Source: Ulota crispa (Eukaryota; Streptophyta; Bryopsida; Orthotrichales; Orthotrichaceae). From it: a DNA stretch of 64,000 nucleotides. The position numbers and the translations under genes are program-made. A model generated the notes under the pieces. It did no database searches. It saw only the letters and a list, made by a program, of their open reading frames with translations, and was not told the DNA's origin. This document shows, piece by piece, positions 47,192 to 61,078 of this stretch. The stretch lies in NCBI GenBank assembly GCA_963920765.1, contig OY987248.1, positions 7,536,539-7,600,538 on the forward strand. The letters are read 5' to 3'. Each line of letters opens with the position of its first letter. Within the stretch, counting starts at the first letter, position 1.

Positions 47192-48043
47192 CCCTTAAAG
47201 AGCTAGATCCATTTTGACATGGTCAATCCTCATGTCTAAGCTCAATTTTTTCTTTTAAAGTATGTTCAAACAATAATTTTATATTTTTAATGCTTGAAAC
47301 TATGAATGATATCAGTGCAAGAAATTTCAATTTGCTTCATGAAAATTGTAATTGTTATCAATTTTTTTCAAAAAATTAACATAAATAAGTTAAAATAGCA
47401 AAAAAAATCCAAATTACTTGAACTTTTTTCAAGAGGTACAAGTAGCATTAAAGACTAGTGTGAAAAAACTTCAATTGGTTATTTCATTTTTTACACCCAA
47501 AACAGTCACAACAAAGAATTTAAAGTTAATTTTGATTATCAAACCAAGTTTATCCTTATATTTAATTCATTTATAAAATTTTGATATTTTTTGCTAGAAG
47601 ACACATTCATTTTCTATTTACGACAATTTTTTTGATAGATTTGATACAAAATTCGAATTACTGTGATTTTTTGAAGCTAAATGTGGAAATAAAATCATAT
47701 CAATTAGAATATATCTTAAAAAAATCTATAATTTCTACCATAATTGAATGGTATAATGAGAAACATAGTTTTGTAGTTTAAATTTAAAATGCATTTAAAG
47801 AGTAGAAAATATGAATGAAAAACACACCATATTGTGTTATTTGGATTCTAACACTTGGAGCTTTCAATGGAAATAACTTTTTTGATTTTTGAGATTTTTC
47901 AAAAAAATCAAATAGAGTAAGAAGAAAACTTGTCAAGCTTCATTTTAGTAGTTTGAACCATGTACCAAAAATTGATTTTTTGATAATTACAATCAGGGTT
48001 GACCAAGGCGTATCCAAAAAGTGGATACGCAGACCTTTAAGGG
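47192..48043. mobile_element. TTAA-flanked piggyBac-like element P10 (852 bp)
   Basis: TTAA at 47188-47191 precedes CCCTTAAAGAGCTAGATCC. The right end GGATACGCAGACCTTTAAGGG is followed by TTAA at 48044-48047. Both flanks are intact. Confidence 0.82.
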
Positions 48044-48047
48044 TTAA

Positions 48048-48887
48048 GAGATCCCATTCAAGTTGAATGTTATAATCAAATTAATGATGAAGATCTAGGG
48101 TTTTAAAGTATCATGACATTACAAAATCAAATTAAATACAAAGTCGCATGGTCAAACTTACAATGTTTTTTTTGTCTCAAACTTTCTCCAAGGGTGCTTT
48201 TCAAAAGTTTAAAGTTTTTGGCTATTTGGACACAATAACAAATATGGATTTAAGCATTAAATTTAGACAGTGGGTGTCTAAAATACATATAATAATACGG
48301 ACTCCTAAAATGTTTTCACAAAATCTTAATGTGAATATATCATTAGAAAGGAACACAGTATGGAATGTAAAATCCTTTTCATTCTTGAGGTGTTCTTCAC
48401 TGTTAGGTTTGAAAGTCACAAGTTGTTATAAAAAAAATTGAGAAAAATAATTACAATTTAAATTTTAAACTTGGCCAAAGAGTCAAGCATAATATCCAAA
48501 ACCTAATGATATGGAAACATATCTTTAACTAGTTATACTTATAATATCCAAATCGTCCACAAGTTGCTATTTTAAATAAATTTGAAGCCTCCTACCTAGT
48601 TTATTTTATCCAAAAATAATCTTGTTTTTTTATGGATAGAAAACATTTCAACAACTTTGATTGCAAATGGTTTTGACTACCATATTTTAAATACAATGCT
48701 ACAATCATGTTTCACAAATTACGTTATGTTTTTTCGCACCTTTTAGAAGATTTAGGTAACATCTTCTGTTCCTGAAAGCCTTTATTAACCTTCCAATTGT
48801 AAATACATTTTGAAAAGTAGCTAGAGAATTTCTTATAATTGGCTTTTAAAGTACTCGTAGAATTTTAGTTTTGAATTATATTTGCAA
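48048..48887. other. Intergenic, nothing recognised
   Basis: AT-rich; the frame at 48148-48441 has no domain. Confidence 0.5.
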
Positions 48888-49022
48888 GGTTTGAAACCCC
48901 ATATTCGATCAATATGGAGTTGCCAATTATACATGGAGTGTATTTAGACCAACACAAAGTCCAGATACACTCCATATATATCTAACAACTCCATATTGAT
49001 CAAATATGGGGTTTTTGATACC
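48888..49022. repeat. Compact hairpin with ~55-nt arms
   Basis: Left arm about 48893-48948 and right arm about 48962-49016, loop ~13 nt. The arms share AACCCCATATTCGATCAATA against its near-perfect complement plus GGAGTGTAT and ATACACTCC. The size would fit a tiny MITE or a small-RNA precursor; the sequence cannot tell which. Confidence 0.85.
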
Positions 49023-49690
49023 CTATATCTATTTTCAACAACAAAGAAAATTCATAACCCAAAATCTAAAATCCTCTCTATTTTTATTTTTATCCTATTT
49101 ATTTGAGTGAATATTTGGTTATATTACCTAATTACACATGGTCTTCATTTAAATTGGAGGGCAATATTATGAAGAACATTTTTTCGATTACTTCGTGAAC
49201 TACTAAAGCCATGCTTTTGGATTACGTGCACTTCCAATGTTCAAGAATGAATTTTTATATATAAAAGAATAATACCAACAATACAACCTTTTCCTATATA
49301 TAAAAAAATACATCATTTTGAGTTGCTCATTCTAATTGGTTGAGAGAGTCTCATGGTGCAGCTTCCAATGATCTGTTTGTTTTTTTAAAGGGAGAGAGGG
49401 ATACATGCATAAAGTGGAGGGGGTACATGCAAAAAGTGGTTTGTTGGCTCAGGTTTTACTTTGAATCAAAATTTTGGCATTTGTGAATTAACTGTTTCAA
49501 TTTTTAAATTGACCTCATTTTATACAATGAGATTGCTAGCGCAAAATTTGCTTATTGCAAAGACTCTCATGTTGCTTCCGTTGGTACTATTGGTACCTAA
49601 ACCCATCTGAGTATAGTAATGATACTTCCACGTGTCTATTTGTAAACACAACTCAAAGTACATTTATCGGGCCAAGTAAAGGCAGTGCAA
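49023..49690. other. Intergenic, nothing recognised
   Basis: AT-rich gap before the MITE in the uS3 promoter. Confidence 0.5.
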
Positions 49691-49694
49691 CTAA

Positions 49695-50130
49695 GAGCAT
49701 CATCAATGTGTACACTGTGAATGGGACTCGGTAGTAGCCAGTCTTACGTCGCTCCCCGCCCCTTAGGTATGCAGTTTCTTTCACCAGCCGGATCCTCCCA
49801 ACGTTGACGCAACTCCCGTCGCAGATTCAAGCATGGTAGTAGAAGAACGCAAGTACTTGCAAGTTGTTGCTGGAAAACTGTAAGCTATTGCAAGCTATTG
49901 TTATCTATCACAAGCAACGTGTCATTTTGTTAGCAAATGCAATCTGCAATGGGAAAACTAGTTGGGGCACGGGAAAACGAGACAATATGCCGCTCCAAGA
50001 GGTGATTTTAATGGAATCAGGTCCAACGTTCCTATTACGGTGGCTACATTGGAGCCCTAAACTTCTCGCTAAAATGGCCCCCACCAAGCAAAATGCAGGC
50101 CCGCCTCGAGTGTACACATTGATGATGCTC
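49695..50130. mobile_element. Tourist/Harbinger-like MITE upstream of the uS3 gene (436 bp)
   Basis: Ends GAGCATCATCAATGTGTACA and TGTACACATTGATGATGCTC are perfect inverted repeats, flanked by TAA on both sides (49692-49694, 50131-50133). TAA/TTA duplications and a GAGCATC-type terminus fit Tourist (PIF/Harbinger). Its right end is ~50 bp from a TATA-like motif of the uS3 gene. The near-perfect ends suggest a recent insertion. Confidence 0.9.
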
Positions 50131-50133
50131 TAA

Positions 50134-52333
<2,200 letters not shown>

Positions 52334-53800
52334 AGCTTACTTTTGAGAATATCGTTTTCACCGGAATTAATGTGAAGTTCGACTTCGTGTTCTGCTCAAG
52401 AATGTAACTTCGTTTTTGACTATTTCTGGCATTGTGAATCCTGTTGCACCTGATGGTTCCGAAATGGAGGATTCTTTGCATTTTTCGATTTTTTTTCGCT
52501 GTGGATTGTATTTTTCTATGCACTTTGGTATGTAGTTCTTTGAAGTGATTGCTAATTGTAAAGAGTCACTGCCTATCATCGCCATTACTACCCTGACATC
52601 AATCGGCAACAAGTGCTCTCTCGTTCTAAAGATGCATATGGTTGTTTTTTCCCAGAGGTGGCGTGTTCGAATTGCTTGATATATATAAACTGTCTTGCAG
52701 TGCCTGTGCAGCAAGGTGCTCAGGGATAGCTTATTTTTTCTTCTGCATTAATTTAGACAGGGAATGCTTTCCGCTGCCAACTGACACGTATGAAATGATT
52801 CCATCTGCAATACCTCTTTAGTCTCAGAACTTTTTCTATCTTTATATTTAGTACTGAAAGTGTAGGTGACAAAAGTGGACAACGATTGATTTCATGGCAT
52901 GTTGGAGTTGCTTATTACACGATATCCAATTAGGTTTCGAAAACTGCGGCTTGTTCCTACCTTGAGGAGCCACTGAGTTGACAACATTGGGAAAATGGAA
53001 CATCCGATTACTGTATTGACGGAAAAGTTAAAGTCACTGCTGGTGTCTAGTGCTTTGCTCGCTTTCCCAGACGGCACAATATTTGAAGCTGTGGAGTTGA
53101 TCCATATGGATCAGGCTGACGGAATTGCTTGGTACAGATACTATATCTTGTAATCCTCTGCAGTCTGCATGCATCCTCGATAATGCAGCTTAGCAAACCA
53201 TATGACACGTAATAAAACTTGAACGGGTGAATCTTTTTTGTTGCTAAACTGAATTGTAACAATTCTTATTTCTTCATTAATCCGAACCCTGCATACCCCC
53301 GATACTCTGACAGGGCATAGTTCCGTATGCTTGATTACTTCGCTGTGGGTACAGAAAAAACCAGTAACATTACTAGAACTATCTTCTTGCCTGTGAAATT
53401 TAAAATGTGTTGGAAAATTTGCAACATGTTATTTGTCCTTAAGTTCAGTGGAAGCTTCCCTCCTCAACATTACCTAGTAAGCTTATCCAATGGTCCAACC
53501 AGCTGCAATGGGGATCGGCAAAAAGACAGGATCAGGCCCCTAATCCGTCTTCCCATCCTCCGGACCTCCAACATTGTGCGTTGCAGTGCAGCGTGGAGCT
53601 ATACTGGATATTGAACAGGATTCAAATCAACGAAGCGGAGAAACCGATGCATCTAGCAACAACAGGAACAACAAGACACGAGCACACGATCAAAGACAAC
53701 TTGGAGTATTTGTGCAAAATATACATGTCTTTTGCATTAATAGTTTGAAACCCGGCAAACAAATCCTACAAGCCCAGCTGCAGATACAGCGTGTATTATA
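52334..53800. other. 3' flank of uS3 and intergenic DNA
   Basis: The first 300-400 bp are likely the uS3 3' UTR. The remainder to 53800 is moderate-GC DNA without a supported exon; frames below 116 aa show no domain. Confidence 0.45.
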
Positions 53801-53803
53801 TAT

Positions 53804-53957
53804 CACAGCAAACTTGTTTTAAATTTCCCTGTGTCATTTCAGGAATTCTTCACATTTTCCCTCTGTCTATTTCTTCTCTGACATTTTCTTGTCTCACATT
53901 TCCCTGGTAAGACACAGGGAATTCATGTGCAAATTCCGTGACAAAGAGTTTGCTGTG
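53804..53957 (+). mobile_element. Family A MITE, copy 3, just past the M6 peptidase stop codon
   Basis: 154 bp with ends CACAGCAAACTTG and GAGTTTGCTGTG and the family marks CAGGAATTCTTCACATTTTC and ACACAGGGAATTCAT. The flanks are TAT and ATA, complementary instead of identical, so no clean duplication. It ends 37 nt from the M6 stop codon and is probably in that gene's 3' UTR. Confidence 0.85.
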
Positions 53958-53994
53958 ATATTTACAATTGCAAGGCGCAAGAGCATAAACAATT

Positions 53995-54842
53995 TTACTG
54001 AACGCTCAACCGGATTCCAGCACCAGCTGGAGCAGGATTATTCCCAGAGCCGAGACGGACAGTGAAGGTCATGACATCAGCAGGGTCGCTGATGTTACTG
54101 ATGACCAAGTCGGTGGAAGCGCCGTTGTTGGCTTTGGTGGAAGGGTTGGTGGTGGCGTTGATGAGGCGCACGGCCTTCACTCCGGGGAAGGGGTCTCCGC
54201 TGTCGCCCTTGTCGCGCTTGCGCTCCAGGTCCTTTTGGCCGTCGCTCTGCACCAGCGCCACTTTGTAGTTCGTCTGCTCGCTCGTGTTGTCGTCTTTTTT
54301 CTCGTCGATGTGCCACACCAGCAGCCCACCGGAGGGCAGGTCGGCGTCCCGGCCCTTCTGCTGCCGGTTCTCCAGCAAGAAGTACTCCGTTTGTGGCGCT
54401 CCGTCTTTCCACAGCTTCACCACTTTGTACCCGTCCTTCACGTCCGCCAGCTCCACCCTGTATATCCAACCAACAATCCCATAAACCATTAATAATTGCC
54501 AATACAGACGAAAGTTGGCGCAACTTTGTGCTAAGTTTGCTACCGGAGCCGGTGGTTTGGAATGTGGTGATGAAGAAGGTACCAGTGACAGATTCAAACT
54601 CATTTATTTTAACCACTTTCAACGATTTTTCAAATTGGGTTAAGCTTAAGTTCTAGTTTCACTCACCTATGGAACTATACTAGTTGTTGTTTGATTAAAT
54701 TTGCGCCATAAATTGGCTCACGTTTTCATTTTGATCGTTATGGTCAAATCTTATAATAACAGATTAAGGTACCGTAACAATGAAAACGGCAGCATCCTTC
54801 GAGGAATATACAAATAGGGGCACGTAAATATAAATATAAATA

Positions 54843-54873
<31 letters not shown>

Positions 54874-56730
54874 GTATACGTATACGTATACGTATATGTA
54901 TATCACAAATAGGGGCATGGTTTCAAATTAGTTACAAACAGGGGTATAGTTTCAAAAAAAAAAATTATTTGTAAATTCATGTTGTAAAAATTGGTTTGAA
55001 CATTGCTTGATTTAGATACACCACACTAAATGTTAACCAACTTCCAAAACTAAGAGGCTTCTCTAAATCAAGCTTAAATAAGGATATTTGAGAAAAGGAG
55101 TTTTGCAATTGTGCCCCTATTTGTAATGACTTTGAAACTACACCCCTATGTGTAATATATTTTTATTTTTGTGCCCCTATTTGTAATTTCCACAAGACCA
55201 TATGAGCAAATGAACAAACCTAAATATGTAATTGCTATACGGGAGCATGCATGTACAAGTACAGGAGATATATGTAAGTGGGTAAAGTGAGAGAGCTTAC
55301 TTCTGGGATTCGGTAGGAGTGATAACATCCACCCACCCTTGATCGACTTTACACCAAGCACACGGCGCAGCAGGGTTATTCTCTTCGCCGTTATAACTCC
55401 CAGCCGCCATGAGGCACCAATCCCCAATCCCCCAAGAAGTATAATCAGCATCATACAAATCCGGCCATCCAAACGCCAGATGCCCAAGCTCATGAGCACA
55501 CACACCAAGCTTACAATCCGCAGGAACAGTGAGATACGAGTACACCTGAGTACCATCAGCTTGATAAGGACCAGTATCAAGCACCCACTTGTGGGACCAA
55601 ATATCATTCGGCTGCCCAGTCTTTTCCGCCCCTTGCCCAGCATGCACAATCACAAACGCATCCACAAACCCATCCCCGTCGTTATCATACTGCTTGAAGC
55701 TCACTGTAGGGTTTGCCAGCACAGCAGCGTCTCTGGCCATGGTGCGTGCATTCGGTATTTTATCACCAGTGCCGTTCTGTCCGTTGGCGTAGTACGAGAT
55801 CGGCTTCGGCATCCGGAATGGCCCCACCACTTCGCCCTCGATGTCGACCTACTTGAATAAAATCATGGGTATGTGCATAAGTTGGTTAACAAGTGAGCAG
55901 TGAGCAATAACATACAGGGGAAATTTCATGGATACCCCTGAAGTTTGCCATATTTGCATAGACACCCCTGCTTTTTCAGAAATATCACAAATAACCTTGC
56001 ACCAAAATGATCAGGTGTTTGTTTTGTTGTGCATGTCCCTTGTTTCTCCCTTTGTGCGAACAGTAGGAAGTGACATGCACAACTAACAATGGCCTAAATT
56101 TTTTGGTCCAAGGGTATTTGTGAAATTCCTGTGAAAAAGCAGGGGTATCTATGAAAATATGATAAACTCTTGAGGTACCCATGAAATTTTCCCTAACATA
56201 TACATACAAGATCTGAAGGTCGATGCTACAGAATTGGTTGCTACTGACAGTAATGTATGAATCTAACGGATGTAATTATAAATCATCGAGTTTGTGAGCG
56301 TTCAGACCTCGCCGTGAGAGACATCCCGGTAGAAATCTTTGACGCTGTTGGTGTTGCTCTCGAACCACAGCTTGGCGTAGTGCTCCTTGGTTTGCGTGGG
56401 GGAGAACTTCTTGTCGGTGAAGTCTACCATGACCACGATCACTCGTACTGCTCCTCGGATTGGTGAGCGCTCTGCGAGTTGTGCGGCGAATCCCATGCCG
56501 GGTCGGAACGTGTTGCCTGGACGGAGTAGGCCATCGTTGAATCCAGGTGGTCGTTTCTCTATGGGTCGTAGTACTGCTCCTAGGAATGAGAGCTCTGGAC
56601 TGTCGGCTATTGATTGCTTGATCTCGTTGTATCTCTCGAGTAGGCGGGCTCGAACTGCTGGATGTGGTGCTACCAGGCACCGGTCCTCCCTGTTGTGCTG
56701 TTTCACTACCACCCCTGCAGGTATCGACAT
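53995..56730 (-). CDS. M6 family (immune inhibitor A-like) zinc metallopeptidase
   Basis: Likely a zinc-dependent endopeptidase of the M6 group, best known from secreted bacterial enzymes. Coding exons: 56730-56308, 55848-55301, 54457-53995, GT-AG and phase-consistent, giving 477 aa. Seen: VIVVMVDFTDKKFSP (~98-112), VKDFYRDVSHGEVDIEGEV, the calcium-loop-like YDNDGDGFVDAFVIVHAG (~195-212), the zinc motif CAHELGHLAFGWPDLYD (~258-274, with HELGH and a following Asp), YTSWGIGDWCLMAAG, and LLENRQQKGRDADLPSGG with LLVWHIDE. No obvious signal peptide, unlike bacterial relatives. The spacing after HELGH has one more residue than in classic immune inhibitor A. A 5' UTR intron is likely (56756-57394). 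Both coding introns contain MITEs, so this is resident nuclear DNA. Relationship to bacteria or fungi is inferred, not shown. Confidence 0.9.
54809..55185. mobile_element. MITE inside M6 intron 2 (377 bp)
   Basis: Inverted ends TACAAATAGGGGCAC and GTGCCCCTATTTGTA. Further copies of the CCCCTATTTGTAA/ACAAATAGGGGC motif occur inside. The interior includes TAAA repeats and a GTATAC run (54835-54902). Confidence 0.85.
55916..56194. mobile_element. Family C Mutator-like MITE inside M6 intron 1
   Basis: Begins GGGGAAATTTCATGGATACC and ends ATGAAATTTTCCC, with near-identical 9-bp flanks TAACATACA and TAACATATA. It fills most of intron 1 (55849-56307). Confidence 0.88.
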
Positions 56731-57520
56731 AGTTGATCGATCGATCGACTTGGATCTGCCAAAAAAAACACACCATATCAGCGACTTGCACGTGAATTTT
56801 TAGTAAGAAACAATTTTACCGACACACCTGTCGGTGAAATCGTACGCGCACATACTAATTAAAAAAACACGCACGCAGATCCGACAGCTTGATCAGATCT
56901 CTGTCAGTTCCGCCACCAACACACTCTGCCTAGTAAAGCGCGCTTACCTCGTTTATCACACCTCTCCGATCCTACTTTGGAGAGTTCTGAAAACGTCCAA
57001 TCCTCATTTCAAACCTCGGAAACTCCGCACTATTCGAAATCTAGAGTGACGCAATATTGTTGTCGGTAACTAACGGTAGTAGTAACTTCGAAGATGTCAC
57101 TACTAAATCAACGAAGATCGCTAGTTTATTATACACTGAGAACTCGAGTTGTACTAGTAAGTGCTAGTGAAGAAAACTGAAAGGATCAAAACAATTAGAG
57201 CATTTGAGAAACCGCCACTAGTCAAACACGCCCAAAGTTTAAAGCATTGAAAGTTGATGCTAGCTTGTTACTAAACTAAATAGTACTTCTGCCTCGAAGT
57301 TTGAATAGAGAAGTCGTACTCAGGAAAAAGAAAAGCTTAGTACTATGTCAAGCTGAGACTCTGAGAGAAAGGAAGCGAGAGAGTACTAACTTACCACGGA
57401 CTCTGGTACGAAAACGGACTCCAGTACGTACGGAAGCAGGGATGTTGAACGGAGATGTCAATGCGAGGAAGTGGGAGAGATTGATGAACACTGGATCCGA
57501 GACGGTGCTACTTATAGCTG
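56731..57520 (-). promoter_or_regulatory. Leader and promoter of the M6 gene
   Basis: On the gene strand: a TATA-like CTATAAGTA at 57517-57509, a 5' UTR exon ending at a strong donor GTG|GTAAGTTAG (exon end 57395), and a strong acceptor with a long T run, TTTTTTTTGGCAG, so the next exon begins at 56755, 25 nt before the ATG. This gives a 639-nt leader intron. Predicted, not observed. Confidence 0.6.
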
Positions 57521-57549
57521 GTAGCACTCTGCCGTGGATGGGGGCAGGG

Positions 57550-58395
57550 TTTTTTTTTTGGTTTTCCGACTAATGCATTATTTGAAAATAGTTTGTAGCT
57601 TGGAGGCTCCATCCTATTTTTGGTTGGAGTTGAAGGTGGTCCCTATGCATGGATTTTTGCAGCATCATGGGATTTTTTTGTAGGCAAAAATGATTCATTG
57701 ACATATTTTTGAAAATATCCAAATAATCATTGGCATTACTTAATTTTTGCATGGAATTGGATTAGACAATACCTCAAATAATTTTAAAGTGATGGCATCA
57801 ATTTTTAATTTGACAATTTTTTTATGGAAGCATAGACTACAATGCAATTTTCATTATTGCAATTTGGCAGTTTTTGAAAAAAATCCCCCTTTTTTTTATA
57901 GGCTTGAAGCTCACTTTTTTTTTTGAGGCCAAAAAAAAAACACTGCCACTGACTCACCACTCCAGTGAGCTTACAGTCTGAAAAAGTGGGTTGTTGAGAA
58001 TAAAGGCAAAGTTTGCAGTCTGTAACAAGGCCCTACCATGATACCATTCGGCAGTCCATGACCTGATGACTCTCCCTGACTGTCTCCGTGTTTTCTTTTT
58101 TAGTTGGAAAATTTTACCCCCACATGCCAGCACACAAACCCGGCTCCACATTTCTGAATAGTTGGCGGATAACTTATCACCCAAGAATCCTGGTATGCGG
58201 AAGCGAAGTCGTCCAGCTCATGTCTTGCTAACCGGTCAAAATTCTAAATAACCTGATGAACATTTGAATTACTTGTAAAAAGTCGGTCAAATATATTACT
58301 GTAATAAAAATACAGGCAATATCTGGTGCTACGGACTTGAGAAAACCCAATTGAAAATGAGAAATGGGATAAGCTCAAAAATCTCCTTGACCAGT
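57550..58395. other. Intergenic, nothing recognised
   Basis: AT-rich with poly-T and poly-A runs near 57890-57945. No supported gene. Confidence 0.5.
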
Positions 58396-58403
58396 GGTCC
58401 AGA

Positions 58404-58721
58404 ATATGGTTGTCACATTGGGCTAAATTTGGTTGTCTAACAGGATAGGCAGATATACAAAATGGACGGCATGGACAGACTGACAGATATGTTTGTCCAT
58501 ATTTTAAGATTTTTGACCAAATTACCATTTTTCATTTTTACTATGAGATATGGCTTTAAATCCACGTTATGTCGGCAACAATGAGTGTCATGACTCACGA
58601 GATGTACAAACTACAAAGTAAATGTTTTTTTATTGTTAATTATAGTGGACAAACATGAGCTCAACTGAACACTTTGGGCAGACGTGCAAGTGAACGGATG
58701 GGCAATCCAATGTGACAACCA
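58404..58721. mobile_element. Inverted-repeat element, probable MITE (~318 bp)
   Basis: ATATGGTTGTCACATTGG at 58404 is mirrored by CCAATGTGACAACCAT ending at 58721. A second GGTTGTC block lies inside the left end. No clear target duplication, so the class is open. Confidence 0.7.
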
Positions 58722-58892
58722 TACTCCACATCATTGCTCTATGAGGACCAAGTGCCAAACATCACGTCATCACCTACGCTCTGACTGGGCAAGCATGGAA
58801 GTTTACTTTGTTTTGATTCCATGAGACTCATAATGAATCTAGCTATGCTTTGTAATCAGAGCACGCCAAACTTTTGTTAACTTCCCTTAACG

Positions 58893-59155
58893 CCATATTA
58901 GGTAAATTGGGAAAAACGGAGGTACCATTTTGTACTGCACCTTAAACCCAAAAAGTTACCTTAAACCAGATTCAAAGGTATTGTATTCAGTATAAACCAC
59001 TATAATTTTTTCCCTCTCAAATTTCTTCTCTCAAGCGAGGACAATTGTGCCAAAAAAAACACTAAAGCTTGGTTTGAGGTGATCACCTCAAACCTTCAGA
59101 AAACCCTTCAGAAGTCCCAAAATGTGCTCTTTTGCCCCCACTTTACCTAATATGG
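58893..59155 (+). mobile_element. Family B MITE, copy 1
   Basis: Ends CCATATTAGGTAAATTGGG and CTTTACCTAATATGG. Shares GAGGTACCATTTTGTACTGC, CACCTTAAAC and GGTGATCACCT blocks with copies 2 and 3. It lies directly left of family A copy 4. Confidence 0.85.
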
Positions 59156-59165
59156 TTTTCCTTTT

Positions 59166-59312
59166 TCAGTATCTGGAATTCTTCACATTTTCCTTGGGAG
59201 CAGTTAAACATTTCAGTTAAACATTTCTGACTGTTTCTTCTATGATTTTTCGTTAATACACATGAAATTCCTATGCAAATCCCTACAACAAAATTGACAA
59301 GAGTTTGCTGTG
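59166..59312 (+). mobile_element. Family A MITE, copy 4, truncated on the left
   Basis: Begins at the internal GGAATTCTTCACATTTTCC block and ends GAGTTTGCTGTG; the left terminal repeat is missing. A short internal duplication of AGTTAAACATTTC is present near 59201-59227. Confidence 0.85.
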
Positions 59313-59765
59313 GAGCTGTGCTGACCTACTATTTACCTTTAAAATTGTTCGGCTGAGTGCACAATTACCAGAGGGTCAAGAATATGCAATTTATTTTCTC
59401 CCTCGTTCTTTGGCTAAGCTTGCATCGTGGCTTGGAGAGTTGCAGACATGATGTAGAGAAAGGTGACAGAGAGAGATGATGACGCATGGCTCGCGTGAAC
59501 CATGCAACTTGCATTAAATAAATGCTTTAAGTTCTGTACCGAAACTTGTAGTCTTGTACGAAATGTACAGATAAGTGCGAGGGGTGCATCGGCGCTTCGT
59601 CAGCAACCTCTGGGCAGAGCCGAACGGCGTAGAAAAATTTGAACCCCCGTAGACACATGCGTGGACGCTTTGACTTACCCCCCTGGATTAATTCAACATC
59701 ACGTGCTGCTTGTAATAATGATTAGCCCTCGGAGGCCATATTATTTTATGATACTTTCCTAGGGG
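59313..59765. other. Intergenic, with a small GC-rich patch
   Basis: 59570-59700 is GC-rich compared with its neighbours but has no readable frame or structure I recognise. Confidence 0.45.
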
Positions 59766-59769
59766 TTAA

Positions 59770-60692
59770 CCCGTAAAGGACCATGGCCTTTATTTTGTCA
59801 AAAGACACTCGAAACTGCCACTTTTATGGCAAAGTGTAAAAAAGTTTGAAAATCAATCTTTTTGTTTATTTGATAGTAGGATCTTGTACTAGACTAGTAT
59901 AGGAGTGTGTCATACAAAACTCAAGAACTTTGACCACACAGATTGGGAGATATTTGCGTTTAAAGTGTAAAAGACAGCTTTTTTTGCACCTTGCCTAATT
60001 AGATTATTTAACTTTGAACTTTTTTAACATAAATTTTTTGCACCACAGAGTTTGAAATTCTATTTTTGCATGGTGGGAAGTTGAATTGGTAATCTTGGGA
60101 AAAAAAAAACAACAAAAAATAAATAGTTTTCATTCTTTAAAAAAAACATTAGGTAGAAGAAGGTATGAGATTGAACAAAAACTTATATTCCTAATAACCT
60201 TGCAATGAAATTGAAATGCAATAATCCCAATGGTGATATTGTGTTAGAAAGCAAACTTCACCCTCTCCAACAATTTTTTTTGAAAAAATGTTAGACCTGC
60301 ATTCAAAAATGAAGTTTATAAGTTATTTTTTCAAGAAGATGCTTGAGTTGCCCGAAAAACAAGATTGTCCATAACTTTCTCATAACTAGTCCAAATGGAA
60401 TGAATCAAAGCCTTAGATGTAGACAAAGATATAATCTATAAGAAAGATAAACTATTTTTTTTTCCAAGTATTTATAAGAATTTTTTTTGCTGCCCCTAGT
60501 CCCCAAATTTGTGCTTATTTGAGCATAGCTTTTGCTCCTTGGCATCAATTGGAATAAAAATTAGATTCCCCAAAAGCTAATGTGTTTTTCTATCTTCAAA
60601 AAAAGTTTCAAAAAACTAAGACAAAATTTGAGGCCGTAAGTACCTGCCTAAAATCCCATTTGTCCCCCGTAGGGACAATGGTCTTTTAGGGG
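59770..60692 (-). mobile_element. TTAA-flanked piggyBac-like element P11 (923 bp), relative of P3
   Basis: TTAA at 59766-59769 precedes CCCGTAAAGGACCATGGCC; the right end GGGACAATGGTCTTTTAGGGG is followed by TTAA at 60693-60696. It is P3 in reverse orientation (TGTCCCCCGTAGGGACA matches the P3 palindrome). AGGGG immediately left of the first TTAA suggests the remnant end of a neighbouring element sharing the site. Confidence 0.86.
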
Positions 60693-60787
60693 TTAATAAA
60701 AAGGGTGAATTTCTATGATGGCCCTAGATATAGGAGAATCTAAAAACAACAAACAAGTCCACATTGCAAACAATATTTTTCACTAAG

Positions 60788-61045
60788 AACACCATATTAT
60801 AAAATCTAGGAAAAAGGGAGGTACCATTTTGTACTGCACCTTAAACTCAAAAAGTTACATTAAACCATATTTGAAGGTATCAGATTCAGTCTGAGCCACT
60901 AAGATTTTTTCTCTCTCAAATTCCTCCTCTTAGGTGAGGGCACATGTACCAAAAAAAACACTAGAGCTCAGTTTTAGGTGATCACCCAGAACCTTCAAAA
61001 GTCCCAAAAAGTACCCCTTCTTCCTAGATTACATAATATGGTGTT
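60788..61045 (+). mobile_element. Family B MITE, copy 2
   Basis: 258 bp with ends AACACCATATTAT..AATCTAGG and CCTAGATTACATAATATGGT followed by GTT. Flanked by TAAG on both sides (60784-60787, 61046-61049). Shares GGAGGTACCATTTTGTACTG with copy 1. Confidence 0.85.
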
Positions 61046-61078
61046 TAAGGTAGTATGCCTCTAAAATTGTCATTTTAA

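Noticed and set aside
53995..56730. M6 peptidase gene as bacterial contamination in the assembly
   Set aside because: The gene is split by GT-AG introns that contain MITE families also found elsewhere in the window, so it is resident nuclear DNA.
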